Shown piece by piece: positions 54,553-64,000 of a stretch of DNA of 64,000 nucleotides. A program made the translations under genes and the position numbers. The notes under the pieces were generated by a model. That model had not been told where the DNA came from, searched no databases, and saw only the letters and a program-made list of their open reading frames with translations. Each line of letters begins with the position of its first letter. The first letter of the stretch is position 1. The stretch covers positions 2,318,903-2,382,902 of the forward strand of contig JAUPFP010000016.1 in the NCBI GenBank assembly GCA_036925085.1, given 5' to 3'. The stretch is from Brachycybe producta. Lineage: Eukaryota > Arthropoda > Diplopoda > Playtdesmida > Andrognathidae.

Positions 54553-55439
54553 CTAGATAGACCCAGCGGGCTTTCTAGCTCCAAATTCATTCCAAATTTA
54601 CTCCCCCCACCCCCTTTCGAAAAAAAAAATCTCATGCGGGCTCAAACAACGTGGCCTCAGGACAACTAGTTGGACCACTGTTGTCCACCAGTTGATTGTT
54701 CACATGAACTTATTATGCTAGATTGATTAGTGAGGGCAAAATGCCGTAAACATGGCCTTGAATTTTAGAAAATTGCCTTAAAATTATTTACCACGACAAG
54801 GCAACCTTCATCACGTCCACGTTTTATTTAAACTAAATGCAACCAAGTCTGCGTTTAGTTAAAATATACGGAAGTCTAGTTAACAGGGCTCCGGCACGCT
54901 GCATATATGTTATAATAAAAACGTAGCCTTTTTTCTTAATAAAAAAATATCTTAATGGAAATAATAATGACATTCCTTTACTCTTCTAGTTTGTAATAAA
55001 AGTTTAAAGTTCTTTCTAAAAAAAAAATTCAAGCTTTTTATTGTCAATCTAGATTTTTTGTGCCAGAATTGTTGGTAAAAAATCTCTGGCTTTAGCTCGA
55101 AATTTTTCACTCAAATTCAAGAAGAAAACTTAACACTTGATTCACTTGAACCTTAAACCATTAGAGGAGGACCGAGGAAGTGTAATCGGTCTAAGTTTGA
55201 ACATCAACTTGAACTCTCTCAGAAGAGAAATCCAACATTGAAACATTCCATTTGAAATTATTCTTACAATCAGAATAATTAACGTCCTTACAAAAATACG
55301 AGAATCTAGAAATAAAAGGTTGCGCAGTGGCCCCGCCCCCGCGCTGTCCACCTGCTGCATGCTTAAAACATTGCGCCCATTTTGCCACCCCAAGGTGCGC
55401 CATCCAACCCTCCTACAAGCCACATCATGACACAGTCAC

Positions 55440-55645
55440 ACAGGCATTTAGAAATCGGGGCGAACACAAGTTGGCTCCGCCCTTTTTATGACGACCGGCA
55501 ACTTTTAATTGGTTCGTTATGTAGTTGACGTCACATGCTCCGCTCTTTTGCAATGTCGAACTACACAACAAACCAATTAGAAGTTCCTGGTCGTCATAAA
55601 AAGGGCGGAGCCAACTTGTTTTTGTCCCGATTTCTAAATGCCTGT
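55440..55645. repeat. GC-box/CCAAT/CRE palindromic MITE, copy D
   Basis: Arms acaggcatttagaaatcggg and complement. The core has ggctccgccc, ttgacgtcaca, aaccaattagaag and aaaaagggcggagcc. The octamer CATCATGA occurs just outside on the right and 9 bp further out on the left, a possible target duplication with a small extra insertion. Confidence 0.78.
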
Positions 55646-55657
55646 CATCATGACTCA

Positions 55658-55860
55658 TGACAATTAGAAATCGGGACAAGCAGAAGTTGGCTCCGCCCCT
55701 TTTTATGACGAACGCAACTTTAATTGGTTGGTTGTGTAGTGTGACGTCATATGCTCCGCCATTTTCAACGTGGAACCACGCAACAAACCAATTAGAAGTT
55801 CTCGGTCGTCATAAAAAGGGCGGAACCAACTTCTGTTCATCACGTTTTCTAATTCCCTGT
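55658..55860. repeat. GC-box/CCAAT/CRE palindromic MITE, copy E
   Basis: Directly follows copy D in the same orientation. It starts within caattagaaatcgggac (its outermost acagg is lost) and ends ctaattccctgt. It retains gtgacgtca, aaccaattagaag and the GC boxes. Confidence 0.75.
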
Positions 55861-56008
55861 TATAGAAAATACATGTATTCTCAGTCGTGAACCTTAATAG
55901 TGTGTACGGAGGTGTGTAAAATCCAACAGCGAATAAAAAAAAATCTCATTTTTGAAAATGAATTTACATTCTGTCTCTCAATCTTTTTCTCTCAAATTGT
56001 GTGTGAGT

Positions 56009-56010
<2 letters not shown>

Positions 56011-56043
<33 letters not shown>
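56011..56043. repeat. (GA)n microsatellite
   Basis: About 16 GA units, 1.2 kb from the candidate bidirectional promoter. Confidence 0.95.
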
Positions 56044-56047
<4 letters not shown>

Positions 56048-56430
56048 GGAGTAAAGAGGGGTGGGGGTGGGAAAATCACACAATTTCACATATTTCTTTC
56101 TTGCCTCTCTTTCTCCCTTTCCTTCAATCTCCTCATTACGTCACATTCAATTTGAAATTACATTCAGAAAACCAAGACTGTATTGGGGGAGGGGGGGAGG
56201 GTAGTTATTTTCTTATAATACTAGCTGTGTATACATAATATTTTTTCTGTCTACATATTTTTCTTTCAGTCATAAAACATGAAAATCATGAAGTTTTTTT
56301 TTTCTATAAAACTTCAACCAAAATCATTTTATTGTAAGCAAACAATAAAAACTTGCGACTGTTATTGTAAGAAAATTTGGTTTGAATGCCATGTAAAGGT
56401 CATTCAAAGGTCAGCAGCAATATTCAAAAG

Positions 56431-56646
56431 CTATAGCCATACACTATGAGACGCGCGGTCTGCAGAGAAAGTTTCTCACATTGTCTGTGACCTTGTCTGT
56501 CACAATTAAGTGAACTGTGGTTCTGTCTCACAGACCTGTCTGCAGACACGTGATGTATAGCATACACCTTAAGACAAACGTGAGATTTGGTCTGTGTGAC
56601 AGTGTCTGCAGACGGCGTCGATCTCATTCATTGTGTATGGCAATAG
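56431..56646. repeat. MITE with CTATNGCCATACAC ends
   Basis: The ends are ctatagccatacac and gtgtatggcaatag. Inner arms pair through ggtctgcag and ctgcagac. The interior is rich in gtctgtgac/gtctgtcac. Lies between the two candidate exons of the divergent gene. Confidence 0.72.
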
Positions 56647-57190
56647 CCTCCTTATCTTACAATTTATTATAAATAAAATAATAAAAAACAACTTTCTACC
56701 TTATTAATTAATCATCAACTCAGTTCTTTGAAATCATGCAATAATTTCCTTCAATAAGATTCGCATTATGAAATAAATTCGCGCCAAAAGCAAAGATAGG
56801 AAATTAGGGAGCCACAAAACGGGTATAATGGGCACGAATATAACATATCACTGTGAAATTCTGAAGCAAAAATCATATATAAGTTGGCCAAATTGAAACC
56901 AATATGGCGCTTTTCATGCATGCAAAACGATTGTTCTCACAATCTTGTACACCCCATATAAGCTAATCCCATAGCATCGCGAACTGGTTTCAGAATTGTG
57001 TTTTAATGCCATTTCATTTTTCAGCTGTACTAATGAGCTTGGTTGTGATAGGCTGATAGCTAAACTGAGCGGAAGTAGTTTTATACTGTAACTATATCCA
57101 TGCTACATTGACACACGTATATTGTGACTACTTGACACTCGTCCCTATACAAAGAAAACACAATACAATGCCTTTTCTTATCTCTCTTAC

Positions 57191-57268
57191 CGATAACGAT
57201 GTTCCTAGATCCTTCGATATCATTGGAGTAAGGCAAACGAAGTTAATGAACCCTTCAAGTTCACGCAT
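57191..57268 (-). CDS. Candidate first coding exon of a gene divergent from COMMD2
   Basis: Read on the - strand this is ATG plus 25 further codons, starting MRELEGFINFVCLTPM and ending KDLGTSLS. It runs straight into a strong donor (TCG|gtaaga) in phase 0. An in-frame TAA lies a few codons upstream of the ATG, so the start is well delimited, with A at -3. The base composition is more gene-like than the surroundings. Its ATG is about 250 bp from the COMMD2 ATG in the opposite direction, a common bidirectional arrangement. I do not recognise the peptide. Two candidate next exons, both phase 0, exist at 54367-54552 and 51461-51559. A chance open frame cannot be excluded because the exon is only 78 bp. 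Confidence 0.42.
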
Positions 57269-57515
57269 GATTAAGAACGTATTTTAGCTCTAACGACAGG
57301 TGACGCCGTCTATTGACCACTCACGTCTGGCATGGAAAGAAATATAAGTTGAGCGAAGTCTATTCATCTTGTTTTCGTTAGAACCTTCACCAAAATATGT
57401 GGCGCCATCTATTAGATACTACGTGAAATTATTTTATTTTAAGAAAAAAACATATCGAATTTTTACGTTCACGTTTGACATTTATAAGTTCAATTTAAAA
57501 AAAATCTTGTTAATA
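57269..57515. promoter_or_regulatory. Putative bidirectional promoter between COMMD2 and the divergent candidate gene
   Basis: This 247-bp interval separates two opposed ATGs. No TATA box is obvious. It holds two copies of a CGCCRTCTATTG-like motif (57303-57315 and 57402-57413) plus ACGT-containing short motifs (actcacgtctgg, actacgtg). More motif copies fall in COMMD2 exon 1 and intron 1. Promoter function is inferred from gene arrangement only. Confidence 0.45.
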
Positions 57516-58472
57516 ATGCTTCTGTTTCTAAACGAAGACAGTAAGAACCATCTATTGTTCTTGAAAAATCTTGATTTAGAAGGTGAGTTTTGATAGTTTT
57601 TGAACGATAAAACGTCGACAACATGTATCGATAGAACTGCTGTGGCCCGTCTATTGAATAACATGAAACGAATCACTGTTGCGCTCTATAGAAGGGCCAC
57701 ATTAACCATACTTGAACTTTTACTGTATTTTGTCATTTACATCGCAGTTTTGACTGAATTCTGCCGTATTTCAATTGAATTCATATTAAATGGACCCAAC
57801 AGCAAGATATATCACAATGCAGCTCGTAAATATTAATTATTTTTGATGGTTTCTTGACTTAATATTCGTTTTTTTTTAATGAAAAGAAAAACTCGGAACT
57901 GACGTTTCGATTGTTCAACACGGAGTTGAAGGACTGATGAATTTATTTACAGAAGGCGCAAAACATTTAGTAAGTTGAGTAAAAGCTGTAATTAATAATT
58001 GGTAATGTTTTCCTTCTTATTTTATTCTATAGTTAAATGAACAAGATTTCAATGAAACGCTTCTAACGGTTGAGTTCTCGGACTCCGCTCGGAATGAGAT
58101 CTTAGGACATTATCAAAAGAATGTAACCGAAATAAGGGCCGTTTTAGCCCGAATGGTAACAGATGTTCCGCAGTACAAGAGCTTAGAATGGCGATGTGAC
58201 GTTCAGGTACGTCCATGAATCGTATCGTTCTAAAAGATCGAGATTCCGAAACACTTTTGTTCCTTTTTTTTAAGGTTGCTTCTCGTAGTCTTCGTCATCA
58301 GGTTATTCCTTTGATCACTATGAAGCTTGTTACCGAAGTCAACGGAGAAGAAAAGCCGTTGTTGCTTCAGACAGATCCGACTAATCTTGTTCATCTGACG
58401 GACGTTCTCGATCAGGCGTTACGAGATGTCAAATCGCAACATTGTAGACGTATACAACGTCAGATTAAATAA
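57516..58472 (+). CDS. COMMD2: COMM domain-containing protein 2 (five exons)
   Basis: The coding exons are 57516-57582, 57748-57825, 57887-57969, 58033-58206 and 58275-58472. All introns are GT-AG (gtgagt, gtaaat, gtaagt and gtacgt donors), 165, 61, 63 and 68 bp long. Joined, they give 600 nt, or 199 residues plus stop, the same length as vertebrate COMMD2. The start gives MLLFLNEDSKNHL, matching the family N-terminus. Conserved blocks are a TEFCRIS helix, an IYHNAA block, VQHGVEGL near residue 60, and LEWRCDVQ at 127-134, the tryptophan-containing start of the COMM domain. That domain runs to about residue 194 and includes LQTDP and the terminal HCRR. COMMD proteins form a heterodecameric ring in Commander with CCDC22/CCDC93 and the Retriever subunits; the complex supports endosomal recycling of membrane proteins, and family members also act in NF-kB control. 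The exon 2 donor (gtaaat) is the weakest junction, but it restores the exact family spacing. The frame is intact and all key positions are present. Confidence 0.95.
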
Positions 58473-58512
58473 GATTTCTATTCTTTGTATTATTTCTTTT
58501 GTATTTAAAGTA

Positions 58513-58518
58513 AATAAA
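58513..58518 (+). terminator. COMMD2 poly(A) signal AATAAA
   Basis: A canonical AATAAA hexamer lies 40 bp past the COMMD2 stop codon, followed by a T/GT-rich stretch (ttgtttcgaagttgg) suited to a downstream element. This implies a very short 3' UTR. Confidence 0.75.
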
Positions 58519-58976
58519 AGATATTGTTTCGAAGTTGGTTTAAACTTCATTTGTTCTTTTTTTAAAACTATGGTTTCGATTGTTTGTTAAGTTTCAATTT
58601 ACAGAATACACGTTTCTTGATAGTTGCTTCAATGACAATTAAAAAAAACTAAACCCAAGTGTTCAAAAACGTTGCTAAAAATAAAGTTAAGCTTAAACCA
58701 TGATGCAATACAAAAGTTTAGTAATTTTATGGAGAGTTTTTAAGGCTTAGCTTTAAGTTTCACTTTGGTTTAAGTAACGTTTTAGAATATGGCCGTTAGT
58801 TATAATTTCTGTGAAACAATTTCACAAACACAAACCATCAAAAAATAAAATAAATCGTTCTCATATACACAATCGAAATCGACCATCATGACTTGTTCAT
58901 TGTGAATCTTTTGATTATATGTATTTACACTAGAAATGAACAGAACAAGTTTAAAATATACAACTATAAGTAACTA

Positions 58977-59258
58977 CAGTAGAGTCTCGATTATCCAAGG
59001 TGCCGTGTTATCCAAGCTAGTATTTTTTGCGTTTTGTGGTGGGTGTCAATTCTACCACTCAGTTTGTGGTTGTTTGCACAAAGTTGCACTGTATTTTTAC
59101 ATAAAAGACTAAGTGATGATATAAAGATTTGTTTATATGTATGAATGCAATGAAAGAGGGATAGGTAGTCATATAGTTTACTTTTCCATGTTAACCGACT
59201 TTGACCGTATCCTAGATGGTCTTGATCCACATTAGCTCGGATAATCGAGAGACTACCG
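58977..59258. mobile_element. pogo/Tigger-like MITE
   Basis: Terminal repeats CAGTAGAGTCTCGATTATCC and its near complement (ggataatcgagagactaccg), flanked by TA. This terminus is characteristic of pogo/Tigger elements. 282 bp; lies 460 bp past the COMMD2 poly(A) signal. Confidence 0.85.
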
Positions 59259-59303
59259 TATTTTTGTTGCTAACAAATTTTGTATGGGAATAAACATACT
59301 TCT

Positions 59304-59421
59304 TAAGCGGCGATCACATTGGCAATATTTAAAGCAATAAACTGAGCAAAATTCACAGCAATATTTGACATTTCTTGCACAGAATTTTGCAAGAAAAATA
59401 GCCAGTGTGATCGCCGCTTTA
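59304..59421. repeat. MITE (TAAGCGGCGATCACA), copy 1
   Basis: Arms taagcggcgatcacattggc and gccagtgtgatcgccgcttta. The interior has repeated gcaa/ttgc motifs. A second copy follows at 59534-59754 and a half copy at about 28241-28290 (gccagtaagatcaccgcttt). Confidence 0.8.
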
Positions 59422-59533
59422 CAATGCAATAATGTAGACTGATTGAGAAACACTGTTTACTTTTAATTTTGAAAATATTTACATGTATAACTGCAATGCT
59501 TTGATTTAAAGGAAACATTACTTGTGTGCAGAC

Positions 59534-59754
59534 TAAAACGGCCATCACATTCGCAATGTTTAAAACAAGATTTACTGCAATGATTTACTTAATTGAAATT
59601 GCGAAATGTGATAATACTCTTGCAAAACTTCTTTTACAGAAAACACTGATCTTGTTTTTTTTTTTGCAAGAAACTGTGCAAAATTCACAACAATAACTGG
59701 TTTATTTATTGCACAAAATCTTGCAAGACAAATAGCCAGTGTGATCGCCGCTTG
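59534..59754. repeat. MITE (TAAGCGGCGATCACA), copy 2
   Basis: Starts taaaacggccatcacattcg and ends gccagtgtgatcgccgctt. Longer than copy 1 because of an internal duplication of the tgcaaaattcaca-type text. Confidence 0.72.
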
Positions 59755-60369
59755 ACTAACAAGGAAAACTGACAAATAATATGCACAATTTTTTTTTTCT
59801 ATTGTAATATTCAAATCGAAGAACCTCAAACACTTCATAAGATTTTCAAATCACTGAGTGGATTAACAATCAACAGTTTGGTAGTATTACTATAAACACA
59901 CCCTGCATATACAATGACCAGGAATTCGGAAGCACAACCCCAATTATTTCCATTCACTTCAAAGTATAAAAATTGCAGATTCATATTTACACAATTTTAT
60001 ATACTTGAAAATGTACCAAAAATGAATCACATTATCTACGATTTTTTTTTAAAAATTATGATCTTAAAGTCTTTAGGATATTTTTTTGAAAATTGTTAAG
60101 TTAAAATACTGTTTTAGAAACTACTCAAGAAATTTATAATTCGACTGGCGCCAATGAATGCAATAATCAATTATTTAAAAAAAATTATGCTATTACAGTA
60201 TCAAAATTAAAATGTTTAAATTTAAAGTACGTTTTTAAATTCGTCAGTGAATCTGTTTGATAACATCCATATAAATCCATGATTGTAAACCATTTAATTA
60301 AGACGTTTTCTAAGCTGTCATAGCAAAATATGCAAATGAATGAGATGTTTTTAAAAAATAAAAATTAAA

Positions 60370-61210
60370 AAAATGTGTTTTAGAAACTAGAAAAGTAATT
60401 AAATCCCGTAAAGATATTTTGCATATTGATAACGTTCAAAATAAACTTTTTATGGCAATTTAGAATTCTGAATATTTTCTACTTAAAGTTGGGACAAAAC
60501 ATCTAAAACTGGCCTGACAGGCGGATAACGTTGTAAAAACTTAAAAATGTTAGTTTCAAACTGCCAATCAAAAGCTTATTTTTACATAATTCAATGTGAA
60601 AATAATTTTAAGTGATTCAGTTACATCTAGTAATTAAATTTATTGAAGTTAATTGTAATTAGTATAATTATGCAGAGTTAGAGAAAAAAATTGACTTCAT
60701 TATTTAATATCTAAACATATTGAAATAGGCCTATTAAATCAATTTTAATAATTAATTATATATTAAGATCCAAAGTTAATATATTTAAATTTAAACTTAA
60801 TATACAGGGTGTGCCAAAAGTCATGCCCCATAGGCAATCTATTATATTTTTATTATGTTTATGTTTCACATTAAATTATTATATAAATTAAATAAAACAT
60901 TTGAACTGGCAGCCATTTTCTTCTTAACACCTTTTTAATCAGTTGTCACATGACTTTTGAAGCCTCTTACGTGAAGTAACATTATCTCTGATGTTAGCAA
61001 AGTCTAATGTGATGGCCCTTCTTTAGGTTGTCCATCGTCATATGGGGCATGACATTTTGCACATCCTGTATAAAGATGTTAACTGAATGTATCGAATTTA
61101 ACATACATTTTAACGTCCTCTATTAGTTTAATATTCAAACATATTAGGTGTAGACTAGGTATTAACTACTCTTCTAGATTTTAAAAACAATTTCAAGTTT
61201 TTTCTTTCTA
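60370..61210. repeat. Fold-back element interrupted by a TA-flanked MITE
   Basis: A left arm (gtgttttagaaactagaaaa, 60375) and right arm (ctcttctagattttaaaaac, about 61171) of the CTAGTTTCTAAAAC family flank the MITE at 60805-61068, which presumably inserted later. Confidence 0.5.
60805..61068. mobile_element. Tc1/mariner-type MITE with TA duplication
   Basis: The ends are CAGGGTGTGCCAAAAGTCAT and the complement of atgacattttgcacatcctg, flanked by TA. Length 264 bp, no transposase frame. Confidence 0.82.
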
Positions 61211-61523
61211 AAATTTGTTTTCGAAACAAAGAGTTCTGGTGACATTTTCTTGTCAGTGGATGAGTTTAAAAACGTACTGCTTAAATTTGGATCTAAAATT
61301 TAATTTTGCTGTTTTGTATAAATAAATTTCATTTTCAATTCATTTCATTCTAAAAAAAAATTAATTAAATTATAATTAGTTCATTTTTAACAAACAGAAG
61401 AAAATAAAAAAAAAATAAATGTGGCAAGATGACAAAAGGCTGATTCCAAAAATTGGATATTACGAAACACAAATATTGAAATTTAGAATAACTACTTATG
61501 TGCTTAAAAACATACTTAATATA

Positions 61524-61852
61524 CAGGGTGCCCATACACTCCTCGTACAGTTTCAATTTTTAATAACTTCCCTGCATTATCCGACAACTGAAAGGGAATT
61601 CATTCAGAATGTTAATTTACGCAACATCCTTTCGGATAACAAGTTTCTGAAGTTCCTCCAAACAGGTTCTGCAAATGCGTTTGAGTTCTAGCACTAATCA
61701 CAACATTTGTTATCCTATCACAAAGATCGTTTAAAGATTGAGGTTTTGTGTGTCCCTTTCAGTTGAATTTTATAGATTGCTTATAATGTATATTAATATA
61801 GAAGTGAAAATATTACAAATTGAAACTTCACCATGACTTTATGGACACTCTG
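61524..61852. mobile_element. Tc1/mariner-type MITE with TA duplication
   Basis: The left end CAGGGTGCCCATACACTCC pairs with a right end whose complement is CAGAGTGTCCATAAAGTCAT; both continue into gtttcaattt. TA flanks. Preceded by the same cttaata text as the neighbour at 60805. Confidence 0.78.
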
Positions 61853-62831
61853 TATAGTAAAAGGTGAGATTTACCATTACTACTTTACTCAAAAACGGTT
61901 TTGAATATAAATGCATCCAAAAAAAAATATTCTCAAAAACTATGTATAGACGACCTATTATATATATATATATACGAATACTCGAAAACACTTACTATTT
62001 ACACTTTTTACACCTAAACTGACAATAGTACGCATAATAATAATAATTAATATACATATAATTTGTGAGGCATAATAAAAGGCTTTTTAAAAAAAAAAAT
62101 CAAAAGAAACATCCCGAAATATATTTACAATAATGTTTTACATAAAAGTACTTGATTGCAGCAAATTAATTAACAAAGTATAAAACAAAATTCAATTATG
62201 CCAAAAAAAAAGAGAATATATCAGAGCAGCACAACAACTACGATATATTAAATATGCAACTGAAAATTAGTAGGAATTTAATTTAAAAATTTGCAATTCT
62301 TTTTTTTTTAACTTCATGTTATTTAAGCATGAAGATAAATTAAGTGCAAAATCATCTATCACATTTACAGTGTATAAAATAAAACAATAACCTCAAAATT
62401 TAAGTTATTTTGTGTACAATTATCTAGATTTGGAGGGAATAATACATCAAGAAAGACCGTCCACTCAATTTCTAAGGTTTTTCGAGACCAATCGAGGGGA
62501 AGAGCCCCCTGCCTGTTAGACCCCTAGAACCACGTGGATCAGCCTTACCATAACGAAAACTTTGAGTGCAAAAGACTCACTTATTTAAAATTTCCTGCGT
62601 CGAAATGACAGATCGTGAAACTATCTAAATAATCAAAATCAAAAGATTTCGAGTCCAGTTCTGCCCTTCTGCTTTTCTACTTTGCCAAATTTGATCCAAT
62701 AGAAAAAACTAATCAAAGGCCAATAACGTTTTTCGGTGTTTCTTTGAAAGTTAAACAACAAAAGAAATTTTCTGTCTATTTGTCCAAATTGAAAAAAGGG
62801 AAGAAATGCTACAAAAGATATTACATTTGAC
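61853..62831. other. Intergenic, no gene seen
   Basis: AT-rich sequence with a short (ta)n at about 61958-61975. Open frames are short and unsupported. Confidence 0.5.
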
Positions 62832-63069
62832 CAGAGCCGTAACGAGAGAGAGGCGAGTGAGGCCCCCACTTTGGGCGCACAAAGTTTAGGAGCGCAGAGG
62901 AACTTTATTACCTTAAGGTGAACAGCACCAAAGATAAATATGCGCTCACAAAATCATACAACGAGGCAACTGGTGGAAGAAGTTGCCAAACAGCCACAAG
63001 ATAACTACTACTAACGAGGCGTAAGTTATATTCTTGCATCGGGTGCAAAATTAGCTAGTTACGGCTCTG
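62832..63069. mobile_element. hAT-like MITE (CAGAGCCGTAAC)
   Basis: The ends are CAGAGCCGTAACGAG and the complement of tagttacggctctg. The flanking octamers catttgac and catctgac differ at one base. 238 bp, no coding frame. Confidence 0.85.
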
Positions 63070-63459
63070 CATCTGACTATAAATTTACTTCGGAAACTTT
63101 ACCGAAATAAACTTTTTGCTCTCACAGTTGCTGCCCTCCTTTTTCCGCTAACACGCTAAATCACAACGTAAAATATTTCTCTAAAAGTTCTTATAAATTA
63201 ATTTCTATACTATCTTTCTTAACTCTTCATTTGAAGATTTCAACGTCTCTAAAAACCACAAAACCTGACATATTTACGAGGTTCATTCCTTTTATGCAGA
63301 CAAAACTGACTAGTTCAGTAACAAACGTATTATCAAAATTTCTTTATATTCTTTTTTACTTTTCTTCCCGAATAAATTTTTATAAAAACTTTCTTCCTAT
63401 CTATCTCATATGATAACTTCATATGTAAAATCGAGCCGTTCACATGACCTAAGAATCAA

Positions 63460-63600
63460 CAATTATGCAATCAATTATGCAGTTAAACTATTTTCCTTTG
63501 CACCCTTTTTGACCAATCCGTTAACGAGTAACATCGAGTCGAGTGTTTCGACAGTATAAAAGTAAACAGTCGAAGGAACCACGAGTGATCACGAGGCGAG
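63460..63600 (+). promoter_or_regulatory. Possible CCAAT/TATA core promoter for a gene leaving the right edge
   Basis: A CCAAT motif (gaccaatccg, about 63510) is followed about 40 bp later by a good TATA box (TATAAAAG at 63555-63562). About 40 bp downstream a short open frame begins (ATG at 63601, 12 codons, stop). The stretch 63460-63830 is richer in GC and poorer in repeats than its surroundings, as expected of promoter plus 5' UTR. No coding exon was found before the window ends. Confidence 0.35.
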
Positions 63601-64000
63601 ATGACAGAAATTACAAAGAATCCAATAAGAAAACGATAAAAAATATCTGTTCACCGTTTTGTCTTCTTGTTGCTTCCAAAGTGAAACCACCCCGACGTGG
63701 TTTTCTTTTTGTTCGTACTTAAGAGCAGATTGGAAGGAAGGCTTCCCGACTTGGACGAAATTACGTACGGATCGGACCGTCCGTTTCTCCGATTCACGTT
63801 TTTTCTCTCTTTGTCTAAAGAAACAGACACATAACAATTTCAAATAGAATTCTTTTTGTTTTAATATAACTTTTTTTCTTGTCTGAATTAACCTTTTGGC
63901 CTCTTTGGATTTTTCCTATTTAGAACAACCATCATAGCTGTTTTCTTAGCGTTTTCTGTTACGACAAACCCTAAAAAATAACAACAACAAAATTACTGAA

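Overview
The window is eukaryotic, almost certainly metazoan, nuclear DNA. It is strongly AT-rich, full of microsatellites and short DNA transposons, and nearly empty of coding sequence. The one gene that can be named is COMMD2 on the + strand (57516-58472). It has five exons, four very short introns (61-165 bp), canonical GT-AG junctions and a 199-residue product. Tiny introns inside a bloated, transposon-rich genome suggest a compact-gene invertebrate such as an arthropod, possibly a copepod. That taxon guess is inference; no taxon-diagnostic sequence was recognised.

Layout. From 1 to about 57 kb I find no confidently identified gene. The region is a graveyard of small inverted-repeat elements. 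hAT-type copies with 8-bp target duplications lie at 3564-4058, 6303-7101, 8830-9148, 26116-26498, 35762-36133, 39427-40252 (with another nested inside) and 62832-63069. Decayed mariner elements lie at 28858-29608 and about 50239-51030, and a pogo/Tigger-like MITE at 58977-59258. Two TA-flanked MITEs sit at 60805-61068 and 61524-61852. Many palindromic MITE families recur, including one whose core carries GC-box, CCAAT and CRE-like motifs in at least eight copies. Long AT arrays occur at about 2.0, 2.5, 47.1 and 50.0 kb, with CT/GA and TAG arrays elsewhere.

The gene-bearing end is 57.2-58.5 kb. A 78-bp open first-exon candidate on the - strand (57191-57268) has an in-frame upstream stop, an ATG and a strong donor. 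It lies head-to-head with COMMD2, the two ATGs about 250 bp apart, so 57269-57515 is a plausible bidirectional promoter. A short motif close to CGCCRTCTATTG, resembling part of a CTCF site, recurs at and around it. Possible downstream exons of the divergent gene are at 54367-54552 (with stop and AATAAA) or at 51461-51559; these are alternatives. A CCAAT/TATA pair near 63.51-63.56 kb may be the promoter of a gene running off the right edge.

How it works together: COMMD2 is a subunit of the COMMD ring of the Commander endosomal recycling complex. Everything else is best read as transposon-derived intergenic DNA, some of it carrying transcription-factor-like motifs.
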